A stretch of 8,857 nt of DNA, from contig CAMDVP010000121.1 of assembly GCA_945877525.1 (NCBI GenBank), positions 1 through 8,857 on the forward strand, written 5' to 3'. The notes beneath the pieces are model-generated. The model saw only the letters and a program-made list of their open reading frames with translations, was not told the origin of the DNA and did not search any database. Numbering within the stretch: position 1 is the first letter of the stretch; each line of letters starts with the position of its first letter. The position numbers were made by a program, and so were the translations under genes. Of this stretch, positions 1 through 6,625 are shown piece by piece. This DNA is from an uncultured Clostridia bacterium (lineage in GTDB: Bacteria > Bacillota > Clostridia > Christensenellales > Aristaeellaceae).

Positions 1-1892
1 GTGTAGCCTGCGCCATGGGCGCAGAATACCGAATCCGGCGTGTCATCGGCCAGAGGATTGTAATGAGTCTGCTCAATGATCTCCGCCGCGTTGCGGCAGG
101 GGGCGTAGCGGCTGGCCCACACCTGCAGGCTGCCCCGGCCCCGGGTCAGGGCCATGAAGTCCTCCTGCCATGGGGCAAACACCGCGTAGGGCGCTTCGCC
201 TTTCATGCGGACAAGCTCGTCCTCATACACGGGCGGCTCCGTTTCGGCCTGCATGCGGCTCAGCGCCCCGGCCAGTGCGCCGTACTGTTCCGCCGGAGCC
301 GCAATCTCAAAGCCACAGATGGGTTCCAGTAGTACGCTTTGGGCGTTCATCAGGGCATTGCGGATGGCGCGGTACACTGCCTGACGGAAATCGCCGCCCT
401 CGGTGTGCTTCAGGTGGGCGCGGCCGGTGAGCAGCTCGACGGTCACATCCGTCAGCGGCGCGCCGGTCAGAACGCCTCTGTGCCGCTTTTCATATACATG
501 GGTTTCGATCAGCCGCTGCCAGTTCAGCGCCAGGGTGTCCACATGGCACAGGCTGCGGAAGCCAAGGCCGCTGCCCGGCCTTGCGGGGGATATGCGCAGC
601 CAGACCTCCGCATAGTGCCGCAGGGGCTCGTAGTGCGCGATGCCGATGGCGGGGGCAGCCACGGTTTCCTGATACAGCACCCGGCAGGGGCCGAAGGACA
701 CCTCATAGCCGAAGCGCTCCCACAGCAGCTGACGGAGCACCTCCAGTTGAATGCGTCCCATCACATGCACCGACAGGTGGCCGGTGCTTTCCTCCACCGC
801 CAGGGAGGGCTCCTCGTCCTCCAGCATGCGCAGCGCCTGAAGCATGCGGAAGGCAGGCACAGCCTTTTCGTCCCACAGGACATCCGCGGCCATCATGGGT
901 GTGGTGTGAAAAGCAACGTGCCCCTCCTCTCCCAACATGTCCCCGGGGCGCAGGCCCTCCAGCCCGGGCAGCGCCACCAGGTCGCCTGCGCCGGCCTGCT
1001 CCACCAGGCGGTATTTCGCCCCGTGATAGATGCGCAGCTCATTCACCTTTGCCGCGCCGCCGGGAAGCGGCAGCGTATCCTTCACCTGCAATGTGCCGGA
1101 AAGCAGCTTCACAAAACAAAGCCGCTGGCCCTGGGCGTCATGGCGCACCTGATAGCATCGGGCTGTCAGGGGCTGCGCGGTGCGGCTGCCATAATCGGTT
1201 TCGGTGAGCTGGCTGAAAACATGGAGAAACTCCGCCACGCCCCGCCCTTCCAGTGCTGCGCCCGCCATCACAGGGAACGCCTGCCGCCGGGCAATTTGCT
1301 CCCGCAGGGCACAGCGCCATGCCTGCGCGTCATATCCCGTGGAGAACAGCCGCTCCAGCAACGCTTCATCCTGAGCAGCCACGGCCTCCTGCAGGGGCTC
1401 GTCCATTTCACCTGTCTGCTGAAAATGTCGCAGATCCAGCATGTCCGGGGAAAGGCGGCGGCGCAGCTGCTCAAGCACGGCTTCCTGGTCTGCTCCGGAG
1501 CGGTCGATTTTGTTGAGAAAAACAAAGCAGGGAATGCGGTAGGCGCTCAGCAGCCGCCAGACGGTTTCGGTATGGCTCTGCACCCCTTCGGCGCAGCTGA
1601 CCACCAGCACGGCATAGTCCATCACGGACAGGGCGCGCTCCATCTCTGTGGAAAAATCCACATGCCCGGGGGTGTCCAGCCAGTAGACGGTGTCATCCCC
1701 CAGGGAAAAGCAAGCCTGCCCGGAAAAGATGGTGATGCCCCGCTGCCTTTCCAGGGAATGCGTGTCCAGAAACGCGTCCTGATGATCTACCCGGCCCAGA
1801 GTGCGGATGGCGTGGGACAGGTACAGCACCTGCTCGGAAAAGGTGGTTTTGCCCGCGTCCACATGGGCCAGCACACCGACGGTTTTCTTCAT
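1..1892 (-). CDS. TetM/TetO-family ribosomal protection-like translation GTPase (C-terminus cut by window edge)
   Basis: EF-G-like GTPase of the tetracycline ribosomal-protection family; it would act on the ribosome in the cytoplasm. The frame is open from ATG at 1892 to the left edge, giving 630 visible residues against 639 in TetM, so only a short tail is missing. The start is supported by AGGAGG at 1900-1905, 7 nt upstream. GTPase motifs are intact: G1 AHVDAGKTT (9-17), switch I RGITI (51-55), G3 DTPGHVDF (73-80), G4 NKID (127-130). EF-G-like domains II-V follow. In domain IV, the place where TetM has YSPVSTPADFR reads HLKHTEGGDFR (493-503). The shared DFR anchors this alignment, so the tip that contacts the drug site is replaced. 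I infer a divergent paralogue (often annotated 'translation factor GTPase family') whose resistance role is uncertain. It has its own promoter and lies just downstream of the ATP-grasp operon terminator. Family call is firm; substrate role is not. Confidence 0.93.
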   Translation of the reverse strand, partial: MKKTVGVLAHVDAGKTTFSEQVLYLSHAIRTLGRVDHQDAFLDTHSLERQRGITIFSGQACFSLGDDTVYWLDTPGHVDFSTEMERALSVMDYAVLVVSCAEGVQSHTETVWRLLSAYRIPCFVFLNKIDRSGADQEAVLEQLRRRLSPDMLDLRHFQQTGEMDEPLQEAVAAQDEALLERLFSTGYDAQAWRCALREQIARRQAFPVMAGAALEGRGVAEFLHVFSQLTETDYGSRTAQPLTARCYQVRHDAQGQRLCFVKLLSGTLQVKDTLPLPGGAAKVNELRIYHGAKYRLVEQAGAGDLVALPGLEGLRPGDMLGEEGHVAFHTTPMMAADVLWDEKAVPAFRMLQALRMLEDEEPSLAVEESTGHLSVHVMGRIQLEVLRQLLWERFGYEVSFGPCRVLYQETVAAPAIGIAHYEPLRHYAEVWLRISPARPGSGLGFRSLCHVDTLALNWQRLIETHVYEKRHRGVLTGAPLTDVTVELLTGRAHLKHTEGGDFRQAVYRAIRNALMNAQSVLLEPICGFEIAAPAEQYGALAGALSRMQAETEPPVYEDELVRMKGEAPYAVFAPWQEDFMALTRGRGSLQVWASRYAPCRNAAEIIEQTHYNPLADDTPDSVFCAHGAGY

Positions 1893-1913
1893 GCCTGCGC
1901 CTCCTCTGCCAAT

Positions 1914-1942
1914 AGGATAACGGGATGGACAATCGCTGTCAA
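1914..1942 (-). promoter_or_regulatory. Sigma-A type promoter for the TetM-like gene
   Basis: On the minus strand TTGACA (1937-1942) is followed by a 17-bp spacer and TATCCT (1914-1919). Transcription would begin near 1907, leaving only about 15 nt before the ATG, almost all of it ribosome binding site. This leaves no room for the leader-peptide attenuator known upstream of tet(M). Confidence 0.7.
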
Positions 1943-1950
1943 GGCCAAAG

Positions 1951-1976
1951 AAAAAAGCCCGCCCGGGCTGGGCGGG
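1951..1976 (-). terminator. Intrinsic terminator of the esterase/ATP-grasp operon
   Basis: Read on the minus strand, CCCGCCC (1976-1970) pairs with GGGCGGG (1964-1958) around the 5-nt loop AGCCC. After one C comes a run of six T (1956-1951). It starts 9 nt after the ATP-grasp stop codon and lies just upstream of the TetM-like promoter, so it insulates the two transcription units. Confidence 0.88.
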
Positions 1977-1984
1977 AAAGCGCA

Positions 1985-3178
1985 TCACCAGGTGCCGCAG
2001 GCGTCCTGATAGAAGGCGTCCATTTCCTCCTTGGTGGGGAACACGGCTACATACATCTGGTTGCCCATGGCGCCGGAGAGCGCGTCGGGAATGCGGGTCA
2101 CCATGCGCATCTGCGCGGCATACTTGCGGGTCAGTTCGTCGTGGCTCAGGCGGAAATTCTTGCCGTCGCGCCGCCCGGCATAGGCACAATAGCGCCGCTC
2201 GCCGCAGGGTTTTTGGGTGCTGTCATAGGCAATCATATCCGCCCAGATCTTGTACACATCGGTGGAATTGGCGAAGTTCATCATGTCCGGGGAGAAGCCG
2301 CCGCAGGGGCGCATGTTGACCTCCAGGGCCACCACGTCGCCCTTCTTGCCCATGTGGGGATGATCGGTGGTCAGGCGGAAGAACTCGAAGTGGACAAAGC
2401 GGCTTTTCACCCCGAAGGATTTCACCGTGGCCCGGCCGGCGCGGCGGGTGTCCTCGGGCAGCTGGTTGACAATATAGTAGATGGAATTGTCGTTGGTGTT
2501 GACGATGTCCATGATGGAGTTGGGGGTCACGTTGCCCGTTTCAAAGATGGGCTCCCCATGGCTGTCGATGATGGCGTCATAGCTGTTGACCTCGGCGGTG
2601 ATGAACTCCTCCATGATGTAGCTGACATGAGGTTCCTTTTCTGCCAGGAAGCTGCGCAGGCCCGCATCGTCCTTGAGTTTGTAGGTGTGGGAGGCGCCAA
2701 CGCCGTTGTCGGGCTTGACGATGACGGGCCAGCCCACCTCGTCGATGAAGGCCTTGCAGGCGTCAAAATCATCCACAATGTGATACCGGGCGGTGGGGAT
2801 GCCCGCAGCCTGGTAGTAGGGCTTCATCTTGGACTTGAACTTGATGCGCTCCATGTCCTCCACCTGGAAGCCGGAGGTAATGTGGAAATCGGTGCGCAGC
2901 ATGGCGTCGCGCTCCAGCCAGTATTCGTTGTTGCTTTCCAGCCAGTCAATGCGGCCGTACTTGCTGATGAAGAAGGCCACGGCGCGGTACACCTCGTCAT
3001 AGTTCTCCATGGAGCCGACCTTGTAATACTCGTGCAGGCTGCTCTTGAGCTCGGGCAACAGGGTGTCATAGGGCTGGTCGCCAATGCCCAGCACCCGCAG
3101 GCCGTTGTTTTTCAGCTCCCGGCAGAACTGCCAATAGTTGGTGGGAAAGTTGGGAGAAATGAATACGAAATTCTTCAT
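1985..3178 (-). CDS. ATP-grasp domain ligase of unknown substrate
   Basis: A 397-residue ATP-grasp enzyme. The superfamily activates a carboxylate as acyl-phosphate with ATP and Mg2+, then joins it to an amine, thiol or similar group. The N-terminal third (about 1-110) resembles a pre-ATP-grasp Rossmann-type domain. The nucleotide loop is VIVKPDNGVGAS (152-163, K155 likely contacting phosphate), the adenine-side strand is around YIMEEF (187-192), and LEVNMRPCGG (285-294) supplies the metal ligands E286 and N288 plus R290. No extra catalytic domain or membrane segment is visible. It starts with ATG 36 nt after the esterase B stop, with a weak GAAAGGG-type ribosome site, and is the last gene of the operon before a strong terminator. 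I do not recognise the substrate. It might be an amino-acid or peptide ligase, or a carboxylate-amine ligase. Fold confidence is high; function is open. Confidence 0.9.
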   Translation of the reverse strand: MKNFVFISPNFPTNYWQFCRELKNNGLRVLGIGDQPYDTLLPELKSSLHEYYKVGSMENYDEVYRAVAFFISKYGRIDWLESNNEYWLERDAMLRTDFHITSGFQVEDMERIKFKSKMKPYYQAAGIPTARYHIVDDFDACKAFIDEVGWPVIVKPDNGVGASHTYKLKDDAGLRSFLAEKEPHVSYIMEEFITAEVNSYDAIIDSHGEPIFETGNVTPNSIMDIVNTNDNSIYYIVNQLPEDTRRAGRATVKSFGVKSRFVHFEFFRLTTDHPHMGKKGDVVALEVNMRPCGGFSPDMMNFANSTDVYKIWADMIAYDSTQKPCGERRYCAYAGRRDGKNFRLSHDELTRKYAAQMRMVTRIPDALSGAMGNQMYVAVFPTKEEMDAFYQDACGTW

Positions 3179-3214
3179 ACGATACGCCGCCCTTTCTGTC
3201 GGTTCTTTCCGGGA

Positions 3215-3961
3215 TTACAGCACATGCTCCACATGGCAGGCCACCTGCCTGTACCACCATTCCCAGTCGTGCCGTACATCGTGGCCCCAGATGTCAAACC
3301 ATATATGGATGCCCTTGTCCTGGCAGATCTGCTTCAGGCGGAAGGTGCTTTCCGGCACCTCCCAGGGCCCCTGCCCCACCACGATCACCGCCTTGTGCTG
3401 GTTGTACTGGCGGATGTAGGGGTGATCGGGGGACATGCCGCCCAGGTAGTGGACGGGGCTGTTGCGGTATACCGCGTCGTCCATGTAGCCGGGGAAGCCG
3501 TAGTCGGAGGTGTAGATGCCGCTGAGGGCCAGCAGGCCGTCAAACACATCGGGATAGCGGAAATACAGGTTGGCCGCGTGGGTCGCGCCCAGGCTGCATC
3601 CAAAGGTGATGATGCCCGGCGTGCCGTTCCAGCCATTGCGGTCGTTGGTCATGCTCTGGATGAAGGGAACGACCTCGTTGCGGATGTAGGCCATCCACTG
3701 CTCATGGCGGCGAATGCGGTGGTAGGCGTCATAGGTGGCGGAGTAGGTTTCCTTGTCAAGGGTGTCGATGGCGAACACCATGCAGCGGCCGCTGTCGATC
3801 CAGGGCGCCCAGGCCTCGGTCATACGGTAGTTCTCAAAATCGAAGAACCGTCCGTCCTGGCAGGGAATGAACAGCACCGGCCGTCCGGCATGGCCCCAAA
3901 CCTTGATTTCCATCTCCCGCCCCAGGGACGGGCTGTACCATTTGGTGTAGTAGGTCTGCAA
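3215..3961 (-). CDS. Putative esterase B (alpha/beta hydrolase, PF00756-like)
   Basis: Alpha/beta hydrolase of the putative-esterase family, 248 residues from the start chosen here. The nucleophile elbow is GCSLG (121-125, Ser123). The conserved C-terminal block WGHDVRHDW (225-233) carries the likely catalytic His (H227 or H231). The N-terminal region KWYSPSLGREMEIKVWGHAG is typical of one subfamily of these esterases. No signal peptide or membrane segment is seen, so it is likely cytoplasmic. The reading frame extends three codons further to a TTG at 3970, but that TTG directly abuts the GGAGG at 3971-3975. The TTG at 3961 has a normal 9-nt spacing and removes only three residues, so I take 3961. 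It lies 15 nt after esterase A and 36 nt before the ATP-grasp gene, so the three are probably co-transcribed. Natural substrate unknown. Confidence 0.88.
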   Translation of the reverse strand: MQTYYTKWYSPSLGREMEIKVWGHAGRPVLFIPCQDGRFFDFENYRMTEAWAPWIDSGRCMVFAIDTLDKETYSATYDAYHRIRRHEQWMAYIRNEVVPFIQSMTNDRNGWNGTPGIITFGCSLGATHAANLYFRYPDVFDGLLALSGIYTSDYGFPGYMDDAVYRNSPVHYLGGMSPDHPYIRQYNQHKAVIVVGQGPWEVPESTFRLKQICQDKGIHIWFDIWGHDVRHDWEWWYRQVACHVEHVL

Positions 3962-3970
3962 TCCTTTCAA

Positions 3971-3975
3971 CCTCC
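3971..3975 (-). promoter_or_regulatory. Ribosome binding site that sets the esterase B start
   Basis: GGAGG on the minus strand, one base after the esterase A stop codon. The next TTG (3970-3968) touches it, giving zero spacing. A second TTG at 3961-3959 is 9 nt away and is therefore the more likely initiator. Confidence 0.65.
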
Positions 3976-3976
3976 G

Positions 3977-4744
3977 TCAGTAGCGCTGATACATCAGGGT
4001 ATTGATGAAGAAGGGCACCTGCTCCTCCCAGGAGGCCTCGCAGTGCTCTCCGCCGGGAATCAGGCGGCTGGTGAGCAACACCTGCCTGTCCAGCAGCTCC
4101 TTCACAATGCCGCTGAACATGGGCAGGATACCCTCATGATTCTGCAATTCCCGGGAGCCGTAGTCCATGTAAATCACCGTGTCCGGAGCCATGTCCGCCT
4201 GGCGGATCATGCGCCTGAGCCCCTTGGGCGCTACCCAGACAGAGGGCGAAAGGCATGCAGCCCGGGAGAATACCGCGTTGTATTCCACCGCGGCGTACAG
4301 GCTCATCAGCCCGCCCATGGAGCTGCCCGCGATGAAGGTGGCCTCCCGCTCGGGGAGGGTGGGATAGCGGCTGTCAATCATGGGCTTGAGGGTGTTTACC
4401 AGCCAGTCCATGTATCTTCGCCCTTTGCCTACAATGCGGCCGAACTTGGGATCGTTGAAGGTGAAGGGGGAGTATTCCTTCAGCCTTGCATAGTTCCGGC
4501 CGTGGTTGCATTCCACCGCCACAATGATCAGCGGCGTGCCGGTTTCATCCATATAATCCTTCATGCCCCAGGACTTGCCGTAGGTGGCGTCCGAATCGAA
4601 AAACACGTTGTGCCCGTCAAACATGTACAGCACGGGAAAGCGTGCGTCGGGGTCGTCGCCAAGCTGGTCGGGCAGATAGACGTATACGTTTCTCTCCATT
4701 TTGCCGGATAGCTGCGGAATGGCTACCGGCCATTTTTCGACCAT
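3977..4744 (-). CDS. Putative esterase A (alpha/beta hydrolase, PF00756-like)
   Basis: A 255-residue alpha/beta hydrolase, related to the Fes/esterase-D type enzymes that cleave esters. The nucleophile elbow is GSSMG (140-144, Ser142), the probable acid lies in MDYGSRE (193-199, D194 or E199), and the probable His is H234 in PGGEH. The segment FDGHNVFFD (42-50) after a strand is typical of the family. No signal peptide is present. The open frame continues upstream to 4969, but that part crosses the terminator at 4815-4842 and runs opposite-frame through the end of the ABC ATPase gene. The ATG at 4744 has an AAAGAGG site 8 nt upstream and gives the normal family length. It is the first gene of the esterase A/esterase B/ATP-grasp operon. 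The two esterases are clearly different subfamilies, not a recent duplication. Substrate unknown. Confidence 0.9.
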   Translation of the reverse strand: MVEKWPVAIPQLSGKMERNVYVYLPDQLGDDPDARFPVLYMFDGHNVFFDSDATYGKSWGMKDYMDETGTPLIIVAVECNHGRNYARLKEYSPFTFNDPKFGRIVGKGRRYMDWLVNTLKPMIDSRYPTLPEREATFIAGSSMGGLMSLYAAVEYNAVFSRAACLSPSVWVAPKGLRRMIRQADMAPDTVIYMDYGSRELQNHEGILPMFSGIVKELLDRQVLLTSRLIPGGEHCEASWEEQVPFFINTLMYQRY

Positions 4745-4796
4745 GTACCTTACCTCTTTGCGTGATGTCAATGGGTGGCGAAAAACCACAGCCGTT

Positions 4797-4825
4797 AGTT
4801 TACCATAGAAAAGCAACGGGCACAA
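4797..4825 (-). promoter_or_regulatory. Possible promoter of the esterase/ATP-grasp operon
   Basis: On the minus strand TTGTGC (4820-4825), a 17-bp spacer, then TAAACT (4797-4802) preceded by TGG, which could act as an extended -10. Matches to consensus are modest and the -35 overlaps the terminator stem of the upstream operon. It is the best candidate in the 130-nt gap between trpZ and esterase A. Read-through from the trp operon is an alternative. Confidence 0.35.
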
Positions 4826-4842
4826 GCCAGACTGTGCCCGTT
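4815..4842 (-). terminator. Intrinsic terminator of the trpXYZ operon, possibly bidirectional
   Basis: A 10-bp perfect stem, AACGGGCACA (4842-4833 on the minus strand) with TGTGCCCGTT (4824-4815), and an 8-nt loop. On the minus strand it is followed by GCTTTTC. On the plus strand the same stem is followed by more T, so it could stop transcription both ways. It sits 32 nt after the trpZ stop codon. Confidence 0.75.
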
Positions 4843-4874
4843 TTTCTGCATTTTCTTGGTTTTTCCGGGAAGGG

Positions 4875-5648
4875 TCAGTTGCCGCACTCCACGCTGATGG
4901 CGTTGAACAGGGAGAGCAGATCCTCCACCTGGGTGTGCTTTTTCTCCTCGCCGCCCTTGTCCAGCACAATCTGTCCCTGGTGCATCATCAACAGTCTGTC
5001 GCCGTACTGCACCGCGTGGCGCAGGTTGTGGGTGACCATCAGGGTGGTGAGATGCTTCTCCCGGACGATGCGGTCTGTCAGCTCCATGACGATTTCAGCG
5101 GTCTTGGGGTCGAGGGCGGCGGTGTGCTCGTCCAGGATGAGGAAGTCGATGGGGGTCATGGTGGCCATGAGCAGCGCCAGGGTTTGCCGCTGGCCGCCGG
5201 AGAGGTTGCCCACGGGCACGCCCAGCTTGTCCTCCAATCCCAGACCCAGGGGGGCCAGCATGTCGCGGTAGGCCTGGATGCGGGCGCGGTTGGTGCCGCG
5301 GGTCAGTCCGAAGGGACGGCCCTTGTTATCCGCCATGGCCAGGTTTTCCAGGATGGTCATGGTAGGGCAGGTACCCTTGGCGGGATCCTGATAAACCCTT
5401 CCCATGCGGCGGTAGCGGCGGAATTCCTTCACTTTGGTGATGTCCTCCCCGCCGATGCGGATGGTTCCTGCCTCCACGGGAATGGTGCCGCAGAGTATGT
5501 TCAGCATGCTGGTTTTGCCCGAGCCGTTGCTGCCCACCACCGTCACGAAGGAGTGATCCTCAATCCGCAGGTTGAAATCATGGAACAGGCTGGTTTCATG
5601 CACGGTACCGGGGTTGTAGATTTTTGTGATTGCGTCAAATTCAAGCAT
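4875..5648 (-). CDS. trpZ: ABC transporter ATP-binding protein, tryptophan importer TrpZ
   Basis: A 257-residue ABC ATPase that would power the importer at the inner face of the membrane. Visible motifs in order: Walker A GSNGSGKTS (39-47), Q-loop Q87, signature LSGGQ (149-153), Walker B FLILDE (169-174), D-loop ALD (178-180) and H-loop H207. All catalytic residues are present. The His after the Walker B Glu (LDEHTAALD) is, as I recall, usual in the COG1101-type ATPases that accompany DUF534-type binding proteins. The ATG at 5648 overlaps the permease stop by 8 nt (5641-5648), so translation is probably coupled. It is the last gene of the T-box-controlled operon and is followed by a terminator at 4815-4842. 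The tryptophan assignment comes from the UGG T-box upstream, not from this protein. Confidence 0.88.
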   Translation of the reverse strand: MLEFDAITKIYNPGTVHETSLFHDFNLRIEDHSFVTVVGSNGSGKTSMLNILCGTIPVEAGTIRIGGEDITKVKEFRRYRRMGRVYQDPAKGTCPTMTILENLAMADNKGRPFGLTRGTNRARIQAYRDMLAPLGLGLEDKLGVPVGNLSGGQRQTLALLMATMTPIDFLILDEHTAALDPKTAEIVMELTDRIVREKHLTTLMVTHNLRHAVQYGDRLLMMHQGQIVLDKGGEEKKHTQVEDLLSLFNAISVECGN

Positions 5649-6516
5649 GGATGCGCACCTTCTTCCTCTTGGCCTGGCTCATCACAAGGATCAGCAGGAA
5701 CAAAACGGCGGTGATCAGCTTCATGTTGGTGGCTTCCAGCCCCAGGGAAATGGCGATGGACACGCAGGCCTTGTAGAGGATGGAGCCCAGAATGGCCATG
5801 GTGGTGCTTTTCATGAAGGAGGCGCGGCGGAACAGATTGGTGCCGATGATCACCGACGCCAGGCCGATGACCATGGTGCCTGTGCCCATGGAAATGTCAA
5901 AGAACCGCTGCTGCTGGCACATCACGGCCCCGGCCAGGGCCACCAGGGCGTTGGCGATCATCAGACCCATGATTTTCACCATGCCCTGATCCCGCGCCAG
6001 GGTGGTGACCACGGCGGCATTATCGCCTGCGGCACGCAGAAGATACCCTGCCTTGGTTTTGAGAAACCAGTCCAGCAGGAGCTTGGCAGCCAGGGCGATC
6101 AGCAGAATGGTAAGCGCCGTGGCATAGGGGGCGATCCATGGGGGAAGGGACTTGGTGAAGCCGTTGCGGAACAGGGTTTCGCCGGAGAAGAGGGGCAGGT
6201 TGGCCTTGCCAGCGATATTCAGGTTGATGGAATACAGCCCGGTCATGGTGATGATGCCGGAGAGCAGGTCGCGCACATGGCACTTGACGTGGATCAGCCC
6301 CGTTACCAGCCCTGCCAGCGAGCCAGCCAGCAGCGCGCACAGAAGCGTCAGCCATGGGGGCATGCCCTGCAGCGTCAACACCGCGGATACCGCCGCGCCC
6401 AGGGGAAAGGAGCTGTCCACCGTCAAATCGGGAAAGTCCAGAATGCGGTAGGTAATCAGCAGCCCCAAGGCAAGAATGCCGTAAATCAGGCCCTGCTCAA
6501 GAATGCTCAGGATCAT
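5641..6516 (-). CDS. trpY: ABC transporter permease, tryptophan importer TrpY
   Basis: A 291-residue integral membrane permease of the branched-chain/ribose type (BPD_transp_2-like, COG4120 group). It starts directly with a hydrophobic helix (about 1-23) and has about eight further hydrophobic stretches, including 35-50, 55-75, 145-170, 200-220 and 265-282. The basic tail QAKRKKVRIHA is probably cytoplasmic. The soluble loop LKTKAGYLLRAAGDNAA (about 171-187) matches the place where such permeases contact the ATPase. One permease gene only, so it would work as a homodimer. The ATG at 6516 has AGCAGG about 8 nt upstream. It follows trpX after a 109-nt gap containing a strong hairpin, and its stop overlaps the trpZ start. 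Helix boundaries are by eye. Confidence 0.87.
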   Translation of the reverse strand: MILSILEQGLIYGILALGLLITYRILDFPDLTVDSSFPLGAAVSAVLTLQGMPPWLTLLCALLAGSLAGLVTGLIHVKCHVRDLLSGIITMTGLYSINLNIAGKANLPLFSGETLFRNGFTKSLPPWIAPYATALTILLIALAAKLLLDWFLKTKAGYLLRAAGDNAAVVTTLARDQGMVKIMGLMIANALVALAGAVMCQQQRFFDISMGTGTMVIGLASVIIGTNLFRRASFMKSTTMAILGSILYKACVSIAISLGLEATNMKLITAVLFLLILVMSQAKRKKVRIHA

Positions 6517-6570
6517 GGTTCAACCTGCTTTCTCTCGCGTGTGAGATGAAATCGGCCCATGCCGGAATAC

Positions 6571-6602
6571 GCCCAGCCGGCAAGAAGGACAGCCGGCTGG
6601 GC
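6571..6602. repeat. Inverted repeat / intercistronic stem-loop between trpX and trpY
   Basis: A perfect 11-bp inverted repeat: GCCCAGCCGGC at 6571-6581 and GCCGGCTGGGC at 6592-6602, with a 10-nt loop. On the operon strand it is not followed by T residues, so it is not a standard terminator. It starts 24 nt after the trpX stop codon. The likely role is protecting the trpX message from 3' decay or partly attenuating, so that binding protein exceeds permease. Confidence 0.75.
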
Positions 6603-6625
6603 AGGTGGGATGGCTCGCAATACGC

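Noticed and set aside
339..2009. A 556-codon plus-strand open frame
   Set aside because: Antisense of the TetM-like gene, whose GTPase motifs are beyond doubt in the minus frame.
1925..4711. A 928-codon plus-strand open frame
   Set aside because: It lies opposite three genes with clear family motifs and normal ribosome sites, has no ribosome site of its own, and its translation is Gly/Ala/Val/His-rich low-complexity sequence typical of the antisense of GC-rich genes.
4745..4969. N-terminal extension of esterase A to 4969
   Set aside because: The extra 75 codons run through the end of trpZ and a terminator hairpin, look unlike protein, and the ATG at 4744 has a proper ribosome site and gives the family length.
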